Shown here piece after piece: positions 38,858 through 48,782 of a stretch of 64,000 nt of DNA. The position numbers and the translations under genes were made by a program. The number at the start of each line of letters is the position of its first letter. Positions within the stretch are counted from its first letter, which is position 1. A model generated the notes under the pieces. The model was given only the letters and a program-made list of their open reading frames with translations. It searched no databases and was not told the origin of the DNA. This DNA comes from Rhodococcus pyridinivorans (GTDB taxonomy: Bacteria; Actinomycetota; Actinomycetes; Mycobacteriales; Mycobacteriaceae). The stretch lies in the NCBI RefSeq assembly GCF_900105195.1, contig NZ_FNRX01000002.1:2046001-2110000 (forward strand). The letters run 5' to 3'.

Positions 38858-39541
38858 GTGACTGCCGTTCTACTCGCCGAAGACGACGACGCAATCGCTG
38901 CACCGCTGTCCCGCGCACTGGGACGCGAAGGGTACGACGTGACCGTCGAGGACAACGGTCCGGCCGCGCTCGAACAGGCACTGTCGGGCAGGTTCGAACT
39001 GCTCATCCTCGACCTCGGTCTACCTGGGATGGACGGACTCGAAGTGTGTCGCCAGATCCGGGCGAGCCGCTCCGATCTGGCCGTGCTCATGCTCACCGCC
39101 CGCACCGACGAGGTCGACTTCGTCGTCGGTCTCGATGCCGGCGCCGACGACTACGTCGGCAAACCGTTCCGTCTCGCTGAGCTCATGGCGCGTGTGCGCG
39201 CGCTGTTGCGCCGGCGCGGCGGCCCGGAGAACGACGACATCGTGGACGTCGCCGGGATCCGGCTCGAACGTGCCGCGCGCCGTGTCCTCGTGGACGGCTC
39301 CGAGGTGACGCTCGCCAACAAGGAGTACGAGCTCCTGCGTGTGCTGCTCGAGCACGCGGGGCAGGTCGTCTCCCGCGACGCGATCCTCGAGGAGGTGTGG
39401 GGCGACGCCGACCTGCGCGGTTCGAAGACGCTCGACATGCACATGTCGTGGTTGCGCCGCAAGATCGGCGACGAGGGGCCGGCCGGGGAACGTCGCATCG
39501 CCACGGTGCGCGGTGTCGGTTTCCGGCTGAACACCGACTAG
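38858..39541 (+). CDS. OmpR/PhoB-family response regulator
   Basis: The 227-residue protein has a receiver domain with acidic residues EDDD at the N-terminus, phosphoacceptor D52 (LILDLGLPG), conserved T/K positions (MLTAR, GKPF) and a C-terminal winged helix from about residue 135 with RSKTLDMHMSWLRRKIG-type recognition and wing (RGVGFRLNTD). Two GTG codons (38855 and 38858) can start it. The sensor kinase starts 10 bases after the stop, so they form a two-component pair. Target unknown. Confidence 0.9.
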   Translation: MTAVLLAEDDDAIAAPLSRALGREGYDVTVEDNGPAALEQALSGRFELLILDLGLPGMDGLEVCRQIRASRSDLAVLMLTARTDEVDFVVGLDAGADDYVGKPFRLAELMARVRALLRRRGGPENDDIVDVAGIRLERAARRVLVDGSEVTLANKEYELLRVLLEHAGQVVSRDAILEEVWGDADLRGSKTLDMHMSWLRRKIGDEGPAGERRIATVRGVGFRLNTD

Positions 39542-39551
39542 CGTCTCCGGC

Positions 39552-40859
39552 GTGCGCAGCCGCATCCTCAACGCCGTCCTGGCGACCGTCCTGCTCGTCG
39601 CGCTGTTGCTCGGCATTCCGCTGGCCTACACGGCGTTCCTGTTCGTCGAGGACACCGCCCGCCGCGACCTGCAGAACCGGCTCGAACGCATGGCCGACGA
39701 GATCATCGCCCAGGAGGGCACCGACGGATTCGTCGTCGGTGGTCTCGACACGAGTTCCCTGCGTCTGCTCGTCCCCACCGACGGGCGGGCTGTCGTGGTC
39801 TACCCGACACCCGAGAACGTCGCGGCGCGGCTGGACATCGGCACGCCGGTGCTCGGGGCGTCGATCGTCGAGTCGTTGTCGATGGGGACGTCCGGCTCGC
39901 TGCTCATCGAGGTGCCCTCGGAGAGCATGCGAACTCTGCAGCAGCAGGTGCTCGCCGCGGTGAGCCTGCTGGTGCTGCTGTCCGTCGCGGCCGGGGCGCT
40001 GGTCGCGGTGGCGACCGCCCGAAGACTCGCCGACCCGCTGCGCGACGTGGCGAACCGCGCGGCCCGTCTCGCCGAGGGCGACTTCCGCCCGGTGGCCCGG
40101 CGGCACGGTATCCCCGAACTCGATCGCGTCTCCGACGTGCTGGATTCGGCCGCCGTCGAGATTTCGCACCGCCTGCAGCGCGAGCACGCGCTCGTCGGCG
40201 ACGTCTCGCATCAGCTCCGCTCCCGGATGACCGCGATCCGGCTGCGGCTCGACGAGTTGTCCACCCACGAGGATCCTGCCGTGGTGGAGGAGGCCGAGGC
40301 GGCCATGGCACAGGTGGACCGGCTGACCACCGCGATCGACGGTCTCGTGCGCCAGTCCCGCGACAGCAGTGCCGACCAGCGCACCGACGTCTCGGTGGTC
40401 GGCGAACTCACCGGTGTCGTCGCCGACTGGCGCGGTCCCTACGAGGAGGCGGGACGGGAGCTGGTGTTGCGCGGCGATCCGTCGTTGCGGGCGGCGGTGA
40501 CCGGTTCGCGGTTGCGTGAGGCGGTGGCGGTGCTGGTCGACAACGCGCTCGTGCACGGAGGAGGCACGTGCACGGTCTCGGTGCGGCAGGTCGCGACCCG
40601 CGGCGACGTCACGGTGTGTGTCGAGGTGGCCGACGAGGGAGAGGGTGTCAGCGACGAGGTCGCGCCGTACGTCTTCGACCGCGGCTTCTCCGGGGGCGGG
40701 TCGACCGGGGTGGGACTGGCGCTCGCACGTGCCCTCGCGGAGGCCGACGGCGGTCGCCTCGAACTGCAGCGACGCCGGCCGGCACTGTTTGCGCTGTTCC
40801 TCGGCGCGCCCCGCGATCGGGACACCTGTACGCCGACCGGCACGCGCGAACCCCGCTAG
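39552..40859 (+). CDS. Sensor histidine kinase
   Basis: The 435-residue kinase has an N-terminal helix (ILNAVLATVLLVALLLGIPL), an extracytoplasmic region of about 100 residues with no known sensor fold, a second helix (LAAVSLLVLLSVAAGALVAV), a HAMP domain (ARRLADPLRDVANRAARLAEG split by a turn), the H-box with H220 (GDVSHQLRSRM), and an HATPase_c domain with a VDNAL N-box and FDRGFSGGGSTGVGLALA. It pairs with the preceding regulator. The last four bases overlap the 3' end of the convergent GtrA gene. Confidence 0.9.
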   Translation: MRSRILNAVLATVLLVALLLGIPLAYTAFLFVEDTARRDLQNRLERMADEIIAQEGTDGFVVGGLDTSSLRLLVPTDGRAVVVYPTPENVAARLDIGTPVLGASIVESLSMGTSGSLLIEVPSESMRTLQQQVLAAVSLLVLLSVAAGALVAVATARRLADPLRDVANRAARLAEGDFRPVARRHGIPELDRVSDVLDSAAVEISHRLQREHALVGDVSHQLRSRMTAIRLRLDELSTHEDPAVVEEAEAAMAQVDRLTTAIDGLVRQSRDSSADQRTDVSVVGELTGVVADWRGPYEEAGRELVLRGDPSLRAAVTGSRLREAVAVLVDNALVHGGGTCTVSVRQVATRGDVTVCVEVADEGEGVSDEVAPYVFDRGFSGGGSTGVGLALARALAEADGGRLELQRRRPALFALFLGAPRDRDTCTPTGTREPR

Positions 40860-41404
40860 ACCTTCTTCCCGTCAGGAGCGGTCGAGCTGCTCGCTGGGCT
40901 CGCCCAGGGGGCGTCCGGGACCATCTCCTCCGGAAAGACGAACTTCTTGAAGCAGTAGAAGCGGAAGATCATCTGCAGCAGGTTGCCGATGATGTACGCG
41001 CTGACGAAGTCGGCGATGTTCTCCGTCGCGAGGCTCACCTCGGGTACGCGCAGGTCGAAGACGTAACTCGAGATCCATAGCGGGATGAACGAGAGCACGA
41101 CGCCGATACCGCTGACGAAGAAGAACAGGAACGCCTCGTGGGCGCGCTCGCGACCGCCGCGATTACGGAAGGACCATTCGCGGTTGAGGATGTACGAGCA
41201 GATCACCGCGACGACACCGGCGATGATCTTGGCGGTCACCGGCTTCTCGGACAGAACTGTGAGCTTGAGCGTGTAGAAGATCGCCGAGTCGATCACGAAG
41301 GTGGTGCCGCCGACGATGGCGAATTTGATCAATTCGCGATGCCGGAGCAACAGCCCCCGGAAAGGCTGGGGAACTCTGCTCAACGCTTCATCGACGATTG
41401 TCAC
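40856..41404 (-). CDS. GtrA-family membrane protein (Rv3277 homologue)
   Basis: The 182-residue protein has four membrane helices and the GtrA landmarks FAIVGGTTFVIDSAIFY, SYILNREWSFRN and NLLQMIFRFYCFKKFVF. GtrA-type proteins flip or transfer lipid-linked sugars across the membrane for glycan modification. GTG 41404 fits the family N-terminus. It is divergent from purK, with 156 bases between where no motif beyond ordinary promoter sequence is seen. Confidence 0.9.
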   Translation of the reverse strand: MTIVDEALSRVPQPFRGLLLRHRELIKFAIVGGTTFVIDSAIFYTLKLTVLSEKPVTAKIIAGVVAVICSYILNREWSFRNRGGRERAHEAFLFFFVSGIGVVLSFIPLWISSYVFDLRVPEVSLATENIADFVSAYIIGNLLQMIFRFYCFKKFVFPEEMVPDAPWASPASSSTAPDGKKV

Positions 41405-41560
41405 TTGGAGAAGTGTACGAAACGAAGAGGTGAATTTCCGAAACCCGACCGCACATGTCGGCATTCCCACACCGCTGGGCGGGCCGGTGGGAGGTCCCTC
41501 GACGCTCGGCGGGGGAGCAGCGGAACGACGTCACGACATGCTGTGACACCATGGACAGCC

Positions 41561-42835
41561 GTGACAGGCAGACCTGAATCGTCCCCCAGATCCGATACGC
41601 CCCGCACCCTGACGACGGGCATGCCGGTCGTCACGATGATCGGTGGTGGACAGCTCGCGCGGATGACCCATCAGGCGGCGATCGCGCTCGGCCAGACGCT
41701 CCGCGTCCTCGCCGGGAGCGCCGACGAACCCGCCGCGCAGGTCAGCCCGAATGTGGTGCTCGGCAGCCATGACGACCTCGACGCCCTCCGCCGCGCCGCG
41801 ACCGGCGCGCACGCGCTGACCTTCGATCACGAGGGTGTCCCGGCCGAACATCTCGAGGTCCTGCAGCGCGAAGGCGTCGCGGTGCTGCCGCCCCCGCAGG
41901 CCCTGATCTACGCCCAGGACAAGATCGCGATGCGCAAGCGGCTCGGTGAGCTCGGCGCACCGATGCCGAAGTTCGCGGAGATCACCTCCGTCGAGGATGC
42001 CCGCGCCGCCCTCGACGCGCTCGGCGATCCGTACGTGCTCAAGGCCGCACGCGGTGGCTACGACGGCCGTGGCGTGTGGATTCTCGACGACCACGCCGAA
42101 CTCGAGCGGGTCGTCGCCGATCAGCTCGCTGCCGGTGTCCCGCTCCTCGCCGAGGAGAAGGTCGAGTGGACGCGCGAGCTGTCGGCGATGGTCGCGCGGT
42201 CCCCGTTCGGCCAGGGCGCGTCGTGGCCGGTCGTCGAGACCGTCCAGCGCGACGGCCAGTGCGCCGTCGTCATCGCACCCGCCCCGAACCTGCCCGAGGA
42301 CGTCGCCACCGCCGCCGAGCAGCTCGCGCTGCGCATCGCCGGTGAGCTCGGCGTCGTCGGTGTCATGGCGGTCGAGCTGTTCGAGACGCGCTCCGGTGAG
42401 CTGATCGTCAACGAACTGGCGATGCGTCCGCACAACTCCGGTCACTGGGGCATGGACGGTGCCCGCACCGGCCAGTTCGAACAGCACCTGCGCGCCGTGC
42501 TCGACTACCCGCTCGGCGACACGAACCCGATCGCGCCGGTGACGGTGATGGCGAACGTGCTCGGCGCGCCCGAGGCGCCGGCGATGAGCATGGACGAGCG
42601 ACTGCACCACCTGTTCGCCCGGATGCCCGACGTGCACGTGCACCTCTACGGCAAGGGTGAGCGCAAGGACCGCAAGATCGGCCACGTCAACGTGCTCGGC
42701 GCGCCGTCCGGGTCGATCGACGATCCCGAGTACCTCGCCGCCGTGCGCGAACGCGCGGAACGCGCGGCGCACTGGCTCTCGCACGCGGTGTGGACCGACG
42801 GTTGGAACGAACACACGGGAGAAATCGGTGAGTGA
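41561..42835 (+). CDS. purK: N5-carboxyaminoimidazole ribonucleotide synthase
   Basis: The 424-residue ATP-grasp enzyme has [12 protein letters not shown] at the N-terminal PurK fold, [20 protein letters not shown] and the ligand segment [13 protein letters not shown]. It carboxylates AIR with bicarbonate and ATP in de novo purine synthesis. GTG 41561 gives about the length of mycobacterial PurK, while ATG 41621 would shorten it. The stop overlaps the purE start, making a purKE operon. Confidence 0.94.
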   Translation: MTGRPESSPRSDTPRTLTTGMPVVTMIGGGQLARMTHQAAIALGQTLRVLAGSADEPAAQVSPNVVLGSHDDLDALRRAATGAHALTFDHEGVPAEHLEVLQREGVAVLPPPQALIYAQDKIAMRKRLGELGAPMPKFAEITSVEDARAALDALGDPYVLKAARGGYDGRGVWILDDHAELERVVADQLAAGVPLLAEEKVEWTRELSAMVARSPFGQGASWPVVETVQRDGQCAVVIAPAPNLPEDVATAAEQLALRIAGELGVVGVMAVELFETRSGELIVNELAMRPHNSGHWGMDGARTGQFEQHLRAVLDYPLGDTNPIAPVTVMANVLGAPEAPAMSMDERLHHLFARMPDVHVHLYGKGERKDRKIGHVNVLGAPSGSIDDPEYLAAVRERAERAAHWLSHAVWTDGWNEHTGEIGE

Positions 42836-43340
42836 CGTGGCACAGGGTGCACGGGTCGGCCTGATCATGGGCAGCGATTCGGACTGGCCGACCATGCAGG
42901 CCGCGGCCGAGGCGCTGGTCGAGTTCGGGATCCGCTTCGAGGTGGGTGTCGTCTCGGCGCACCGCACGCCGCAGCGGATGCTCGACTACGCCAAGGACGC
43001 CGCCGGCCGCGGGATCAAGGTCATCATCGCGGGCGCCGGCGGCGCCGCCCACCTACCCGGCATGGTCGCCTCGGCGACCCCGCTGCCGGTGATCGGCGTT
43101 CCGGTGCCGCTGAAGTACCTCGACGGTATGGACTCGCTCCTGTCGATCGTGCAGATGCCCGCCGGTGTCCCCGTCGCCACCGTCTCGATCGGCGGCGCCC
43201 GCAACGCGGGTCTGCTCGCCGCGCGCATCCTCGGTGCCTCCGATCCGGCGCTGCGCGAGCAGATGGAGAAGTTCCAGGCGGGTCTCGAGCAGATGGTGCT
43301 CGAGAAGGACGAGGCGCTGCGGCAGAAGCTGCTCGGCTGA
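42828..43340 (+). CDS. purE: N5-carboxyaminoimidazole ribonucleotide mutase
   Basis: The 170-residue class I PurE has [13 protein letters not shown], the active-site [11 protein letters not shown] and [14 protein letters not shown] motifs, and converts the purK product to CAIR. GGAGAAATC precedes the GTG. It overlaps purK by 8 bases. A sensor kinase gene follows only 12 bases downstream, so purKE may be co-transcribed with an unrelated regulatory module. Confidence 0.95.
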   Translation: MSDVAQGARVGLIMGSDSDWPTMQAAAEALVEFGIRFEVGVVSAHRTPQRMLDYAKDAAGRGIKVIIAGAGGAAHLPGMVASATPLPVIGVPVPLKYLDGMDSLLSIVQMPAGVPVATVSIGGARNAGLLAARILGASDPALREQMEKFQAGLEQMVLEKDEALRQKLLG

Positions 43341-43352
43341 CGGAGCGTCGCC

Positions 43353-44558
43353 GTGCAGACGACCCCGCTGCTCGAACGCTGGAACCGGTGGGCCCGCGGG
43401 CACACCGGAGTGATCGACGGGGCGTTGGCCGCGGTGCTCGCCCTGTTCGGGGTCGCCCTGCACGTGGCGGACGCGCGATCGGTGGCGGGTCTGTTCGTCA
43501 CCCTCGCGCTCACGCTGCCGCTGGCCTGGCGCAGGACCCGCCCGGTGGTGGCGGGTTCGCTCGTCGCGCTCGCCGCCTACGCGCACCTGCTCGTCCTGCC
43601 GGAGGTCCTGCCGATCGCGGCGATCGCGGTGCCGATCGCGGTGTACGCGCTCGCCGCCTACGCTCCGCGGTGGGCCGCCAACACCGCGCTGCCCGTCGCG
43701 GTGGTTGGGGGCGCACTCGCCGGAGTGCTCTATTTCGGCTACGACGGCCGCACCGCGCTCGAAGCGTTCGTGACGGCCACCTTCGTCGCGGTCTTCCTCG
43801 CTGGTGTGTGGGCGTTCGGCCGGGTCCGCGGGTTGCGTTTGCGCGAGATGGATTCGCTCACCGAGCGCAACCGGTTGCTCGAACTCGAACGCCTCAAGGA
43901 GGCCGAACTGGCCGCCACCCAGGAGCGCACCCGCATCGCCCGGGAGATGCACGACATCGTCGCGCACTCGCTCACGGCGATCATCGCGCAGGCCGACGGT
44001 GGTCGCTACGCCGCCGCGACGAACCCGGAGGCGGCCGCAGGGGCGTTGACCACCATCGCCGAGACCGGGCGTCGCGCGTTGACCGACATGCGCGGGTTGC
44101 TGTCGGTGCTCCGTGAGGACACGCCGCGCGAGTTCACCACCACACCAGGCGTCGGCGACGTGCCGGCGCTCGTCGAGCAGATGCGCACGAGCGGGCTCGA
44201 GGTCGAGTTCTCGGTCGACGGGCAGAGCCGCGAGGTGCCCGAGGGACTGGGGCTGTCGGTTTACCGGATCGTGCAGGAATCGCTCACCAATGTCCTCAAG
44301 CACGCGGGTCCCCGCGCCCGCACCCACGTCCGTCTCGACTGGCGGCCCGACACGCTCGTCGTCGAGATCGTCGACGACGGCAGGGGAGCGGCGGCGCTCG
44401 TCGAGGCCCGCCCGGGTGGGCAGGGGCTGACCGGTATCGAGGAGCGGGCCCGGCTGCACGGCGGTCGCGCGGCGGCCGGTCCGAGGGACGGTGGCGGCTA
44501 CCGGGTCCGTGCCGAACTGCCCGCACCGGCGGTCTCCCCCCTAGGGTGGCGTCCGTGA
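43353..44558 (+). CDS. NarL-type sensor histidine kinase
   Basis: The 401-residue kinase has five or six N-terminal membrane helices (residues 20-155) with almost no outside domain, a coiled segment (ERNRLLELERLKEAEL), a HisKA_3 domain with H200 in REMHDIVAHSL and a HATPase domain (YRIVQESLTNVLKHAG, VDDGRG, GQGLTGIEERA). Such intramembrane-sensing kinases often control a neighbouring ABC exporter. The stop overlaps the regulator start (GTGA). Confidence 0.92.
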   Translation: MQTTPLLERWNRWARGHTGVIDGALAAVLALFGVALHVADARSVAGLFVTLALTLPLAWRRTRPVVAGSLVALAAYAHLLVLPEVLPIAAIAVPIAVYALAAYAPRWAANTALPVAVVGGALAGVLYFGYDGRTALEAFVTATFVAVFLAGVWAFGRVRGLRLREMDSLTERNRLLELERLKEAELAATQERTRIAREMHDIVAHSLTAIIAQADGGRYAAATNPEAAAGALTTIAETGRRALTDMRGLLSVLREDTPREFTTTPGVGDVPALVEQMRTSGLEVEFSVDGQSREVPEGLGLSVYRIVQESLTNVLKHAGPRARTHVRLDWRPDTLVVEIVDDGRGAAALVEARPGGQGLTGIEERARLHGGRAAAGPRDGGGYRVRAELPAPAVSPLGWRP

Positions 44559-45274
44559 CCGAACCCGCCCGCGACACCCGATCCGACACGACCATCCGTA
44601 TCGGGCTCGTCGACGACCAGCAACTCGTGCGCGCCGGTTTCCGCATGGTGCTCGAATCGCAGCCGGACATCGAGGTCGTCGTCGAGGCGTCCGACGGCGA
44701 GGCCGCCGTCGCCGAACTCGAACGGGTCCGCGCCGACGTCGTGCTGATGGACGTGCAGATGCCGCGGGTCGACGGGATCTCGGCGACGCGGTCGTTGCTG
44801 CGCTCGGCCGACGCGCCGAAGGTCGTGGTGCTCACAACCTTCGACAACGACGACTACATCGTCCAGGCGATCGCCGCCGGTGCGAGCGGCTTCCTGCTCA
44901 AGGACGCGCCGCCCGAGGACCTGCTGGCCGCGGTACGGACGGTGCACCGCGGTGACGCCGTGATGGCCCCGCGCGCCACCCGCTCACTGCTGCACCATGT
45001 CTCGCCGTTGCTCGACGGTGCGGAGCGGCGCGCGGTGCCGGTCGCGGTGCCCGAGGATCTGACTCCACGCGAACTCGAGGTGCTCGTCGCGATGGCACAC
45101 GGCCTGACCAACGGGGAGATCGCCGAGCGGTTCGTGCTCTCCGAGACGACCGTCAAGACCCACGTGGGCCGGGTGCTGGCGAAGACGGGATCGCGCGACC
45201 GCGTGCAGGCGGTGCTGTTCGCCTTCCGCGCCGGTCTCGTGCATCCCGACGATCTGCTCGGCTCGGGGGAGTAG
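44555..45274 (+). CDS. NarL/LuxR-family response regulator
   Basis: The 239-residue protein has a receiver domain with LVDDQQLVR, phosphoacceptor D66 (VVLMDVQMP) and FLLKDAPPEDL, then a LuxR-type helix-turn-helix (LTPRELEVLVAMAHGLTN, IAERFVLSETTVKTHVGRVL). The GTG at 44555 overlaps the kinase stop; a GTG at 44546 is possible. It probably activates the ABC exporter genes that follow after 112 bases. Confidence 0.92.
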   Translation: MTEPARDTRSDTTIRIGLVDDQQLVRAGFRMVLESQPDIEVVVEASDGEAAVAELERVRADVVLMDVQMPRVDGISATRSLLRSADAPKVVVLTTFDNDDYIVQAIAAGASGFLLKDAPPEDLLAAVRTVHRGDAVMAPRATRSLLHHVSPLLDGAERRAVPVAVPEDLTPRELEVLVAMAHGLTNGEIAERFVLSETTVKTHVGRVLAKTGSRDRVQAVLFAFRAGLVHPDDLLGSGE

Positions 45275-45386
45275 GACCGTGGTGCCATCCCGGAGACGAC
45301 CGGTCCTCCCGGGGTAGGACACCGGGGCGGCGAAGATCGACTCGCGGGTCGATGTGCGTGCGCCGCATCGTTTCTAGCGTCGAAGC

Positions 45387-46172
45387 ATGACTTCGATCAG
45401 CTCTTTCGTACCGGCATGTTCGGCTCAGGGGGTCGCCCGCGTCTACGGGCGCGGCGACGCCGAGGTGCGTGCCCTCGACGGGGTGTCCGTCGCCTTCGCG
45501 CGGGGACGCTTCACCGCGATCATGGGACCGTCCGGATCCGGCAAGTCGACACTCATGCACACCCTCGCCGGTCTCGACGGTGTCGATTCCGGGCGCGTGA
45601 TCCTCCACGGCGACGGCCGCCGCGCCGACGTCGAGATCAGCACCGCCCCCGATGCGGTGCTCACCGAACTGCGCCGCGACCGCATCGGATTCGTCTTCCA
45701 AGCGTTCAATCTGCTGCCCGTGCTCACCGCCCGCGACAACATCCTGCTGCCGATGCGGCTGGCCGGCTCGCGCCCGACGCCCGAGTGGTTCGACGAGGTG
45801 ACCGGCCGGCTCGGTCTGACCGACCGGCTCGACCACCTTCCCCACGAGATGTCCGGCGGTCAGCAGCAACGCGTCGCCGTCGCGCGTGCGCTCCTGCCGC
45901 AGCCCGACGTGATCTTCGCCGACGAACCCACCGGAAACCTCGACTCGCAGTCCGGCGGGGAGGTGCTCTCGATGCTCCGGTCGAGCGTGCGGGAGACCGG
46001 TCAGACCGTGGTGATGGTGACGCACGATCCGGTCGCGGCCTCCTACTCCGATCGGGTGGTGCTGCTCGCCGACGGCCGGCTCGCCGGTGAGATCGCGCAA
46101 CCCACAGCGGATTCGGTGATCGATGCGATGCGCGACCTGCGCACATCCCGAACGGTGGTGCCGGTCCGATGA
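45387..46172 (+). CDS. ABC transporter ATP-binding protein, LolD/MacB type
   Basis: The 261-residue ATPase has Walker A MGPSGSGKST, a Q-loop in FVFQAFNLLP, signature MSGGQQQR and Walker B VIFADEPTGNLDS. FADEPTGNLDS is characteristic of the LolD/MacB/FtsE class that works with FtsX-fold permeases. The ATG is preceded by a 112-base gap and the stop overlaps the permease ATG. Likely expressed in response to the adjacent two-component pair. Confidence 0.92.
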   Translation: MTSISSFVPACSAQGVARVYGRGDAEVRALDGVSVAFARGRFTAIMGPSGSGKSTLMHTLAGLDGVDSGRVILHGDGRRADVEISTAPDAVLTELRRDRIGFVFQAFNLLPVLTARDNILLPMRLAGSRPTPEWFDEVTGRLGLTDRLDHLPHEMSGGQQQRVAVARALLPQPDVIFADEPTGNLDSQSGGEVLSMLRSSVRETGQTVVMVTHDPVAASYSDRVVLLADGRLAGEIAQPTADSVIDAMRDLRTSRTVVPVR

Positions 46173-48613
46173 GGCATCTCGTCCTGGCCCAGGCCCGCGC
46201 CCATCGGGGGCGGTACGTCGCGTCCGTGCTGGCGGTCTTCGTCGCGGTCGCGTTCGTCGTCACCACCCTCGTGCTCGGCGACACGGTGAGTGCGTCGGTC
46301 TCGAAATCCACGGCGGCCCGGTATGAGGGGGTCGCGGCAGTCGCTCTTCCCGCCGACTCCACCGTCGCACCCGACGAGGTGCTCACGCTGGTCGCTACGA
46401 CACCGGGCGTCGAGGCGGCGGCGCTCGACGTCAGCGGTCCCGTCCGGCTGATCGGAGCCGACGGGTCGTCCTCGAACGGCACCGCGACGAGCATCGCACC
46501 CGAGGGCGCCCTGCGGTGGCAGCAGCTCGGGGACGGACGCTGGCCGTCGAACCCGGGTGAGGTCGCCGTCGGCTCGTCGTCCGGCCGGGCGATCGGTGAC
46601 GAGATCACCGTCGCCGGCCCGACGGGTTCCGTCCCCCCGACCACCGTGGAGGTCGTCGGTGTCGTCGATCTCGACGGATCACCGCTCGCCCTGAGCCCGG
46701 GATCGGTCTTCGGCGACGCCGCGCAGGTGCGGTCGTGGTCCGGGGACACGACGGACTGGGAGGTCCGTGCAGTCGGTGACGCCGACGCCGTGCGAGCGGC
46801 ACTCGCGCCGGTGCCGGGCGTCGACGTCGTGCCGGGTGCCGATCGCGCCACGGCGGTCGCCGACGACTACGTCGGGGACGTCGCCCTGCTGCGCAACGTC
46901 CTGTTGTGCTTCGCGGCGATCTCGGTGGTCGTGGCCGGCCTGGTCATCGCCAACACCTTCTCCGTCCTGCTCGCCGCGCGCACCCGCGAACTGGCCCTGA
47001 TGCGCTGCGTGGGCGTGACGTCCACCCAGGTCCGCCGCAGTGTCCGCGGCGAGGCGTTCGTCGTCGGCCTCGTCGCGGCCGTCCTCGGCGTGCTCGGCGG
47101 GTCCGGACTCGCCGCGGCCGTGGTGTCCGCGGCGCGGGCCGTGGACGCCCCGATCCCGCTCACGTCGGTCTCGGTGACGGCCACCACAGTGATCGCGGGT
47201 CTGATCGTGGGAACGGGCATGACGGTGGTCGCCGCGAACGGTGCCGCGCGGGCGGCGACCCGCGTGCGGGCGCTCGCGGCTCTGCAGCCCCTCGAGACCC
47301 GCCCCGAACCGGTGCGCGATTCGTGGGTGCGCCGCATCTGTGCCGCGCTGGCGATCGTCGGGGGCACGGCCCTGCTCGGTCTCGGGGTCGTCGTGGCGAA
47401 CGTGCTCGTCGCGTGCCCGGGTGGACTGCTGCTGTTCGTCGGTGTGGTGCTCGCCTCCCGCCGTCTCGTGCCCGCCGCGGTCGGTGCGGTGGGGGACGTG
47501 CTCGCCCGTGCCGGTGGCCCGCTCGCGGTGCTCGCCGCCGGCAACGCCCGGCGCAATCCGCGCCGCACCGCGTCGACGGCCACCGCGCTGTTCATCGGCG
47601 TGACGTTGACCTCGACCCTCGTCGTGGGGATCGGCACGCTCGAGGCCGGGGCGCCGGACGTGATCGACGAGCAGTTCCCCGTCGACATGGCCGTGACCGC
47701 GCCCGAACGCGACGGGCTCGCACCGGAGGTGACCGAGCGGCTGACGGCGGTCGACCGGGTGAGCAGCGGCGCCGAACTCGCGGCGGTCGACCTTACGATC
47801 GGCGGCACGGAGGCGTCGGTCCTCGGCGTCGATCCCGCGGCGATGGCCTCGACCGTCCGGACCGACGTGCGCCTGCCCGAGGCCGGGACGATCGTGCTCG
47901 AACGCTCTCTGGCGAGGTCGGTGGGCGTGGACGACGGAGCCGTCATCACCGTCGGCGGCCCGGTGGGCACCCGCGAGCTGACCGTCGCCACGACCGAGCC
48001 GGGGATGCCCGACATGATCGAGTGGAGCGACCTGACCGCCGTCGCCGGCCCCGTCACGGCGGACACCGTGTGGCTGAAACTCGATCGGGGAATGTCGGAC
48101 GAGGACCTCGTCGCCGTTTCCGACGACCTGTCTCGGGTCGCCGCGGCCGAGGTTCCGGGCAGCGAGGTGGTCGGTGCGGTGCAGATGCGGCAGATGCTCG
48201 AGAAGATCCTCGACACGATGCTGCTGATCGTCGGCGGGCTGCTGTCCGTGGCCGTGGTGATCGCCCTGATCGGCGTGGGCAACACGATGGCGTTGTCCGT
48301 GCTCGAGCGGCGACGGGAGACCGCGATGCTGCGCTCGGTGGGTCTCTCGCGGGCCGGTGTGCGGAGTCTGCTCGTGCGGGAGGCGTCGATCATAGCCGGC
48401 GTGGCGTCGCTGCTCGGCGTGGTGCTCGGCCTGCTGCTCGGGGCGGCCGGCACGGCCTCGGTAATCGGCCCGGGCCACATCGCACCAGGTTCGGTGCCGT
48501 GGTGGCAGCTCGCGGCGATCGTCCTGGTGGGCGGTGTGGCGGGCGTCGTCGCCTCGCTCGTCCCCGCCCAGCGCGCGAGCCGGGTGTCGCCGGTCGCGGC
48601 GATGGCGGGGTGA
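46169..48613 (+). CDS. FtsX-family ABC transporter permease
   Basis: The 814-residue protein has an N-terminal membrane helix, a periplasmic MacB_PCD-like domain (about residues 50-230), three helices with the FtsX signature (VVVAGLVIANTFSVLLAAR, ELALMRCVGVT), a central pair of helices, a second outside domain and a closing FtsX helix bundle (IALIGVGNTMALSVLERR, ETAMLRSVGLSR). The internal duplication is typical of drug or lipid mechanotransmission permeases. It pairs with the preceding ATPase. Substrate unknown; antimicrobial peptides or envelope lipids are usual for the class. Confidence 0.9.
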   Translation: MRHLVLAQARAHRGRYVASVLAVFVAVAFVVTTLVLGDTVSASVSKSTAARYEGVAAVALPADSTVAPDEVLTLVATTPGVEAAALDVSGPVRLIGADGSSSNGTATSIAPEGALRWQQLGDGRWPSNPGEVAVGSSSGRAIGDEITVAGPTGSVPPTTVEVVGVVDLDGSPLALSPGSVFGDAAQVRSWSGDTTDWEVRAVGDADAVRAALAPVPGVDVVPGADRATAVADDYVGDVALLRNVLLCFAAISVVVAGLVIANTFSVLLAARTRELALMRCVGVTSTQVRRSVRGEAFVVGLVAAVLGVLGGSGLAAAVVSAARAVDAPIPLTSVSVTATTVIAGLIVGTGMTVVAANGAARAATRVRALAALQPLETRPEPVRDSWVRRICAALAIVGGTALLGLGVVVANVLVACPGGLLLFVGVVLASRRLVPAAVGAVGDVLARAGGPLAVLAAGNARRNPRRTASTATALFIGVTLTSTLVVGIGTLEAGAPDVIDEQFPVDMAVTAPERDGLAPEVTERLTAVDRVSSGAELAAVDLTIGGTEASVLGVDPAAMASTVRTDVRLPEAGTIVLERSLARSVGVDDGAVITVGGPVGTRELTVATTEPGMPDMIEWSDLTAVAGPVTADTVWLKLDRGMSDEDLVAVSDDLSRVAAAEVPGSEVVGAVQMRQMLEKILDTMLLIVGGLLSVAVVIALIGVGNTMALSVLERRRETAMLRSVGLSRAGVRSLLVREASIIAGVASLLGVVLGLLLGAAGTASVIGPGHIAPGSVPWWQLAAIVLVGGVAGVVASLVPAQRASRVSPVAAMAG

Positions 48614-48782
48614 CGGTCGGTCCTCCGCCCGACGGTGCTCCCGGTCGACCGGAACGCGCCCGAGTCCTTCCGCGGCTCGGGGGCGTTCGTCGTCGAATCG
48701 GCGGTTCGAGACGACCGGCCGAGAACTAGGCCGACGAAGTCGGCAGAGGATCGGACCGATCGAGTCGGCGTAGGCTCGAGCC

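Noticed and set aside
38743..38860. Short repeat-encoded peptide (RRRESQV repeats)
   Set aside because: The frame is open only because the unit is 21 bases; there is no start codon with a ribosome site.
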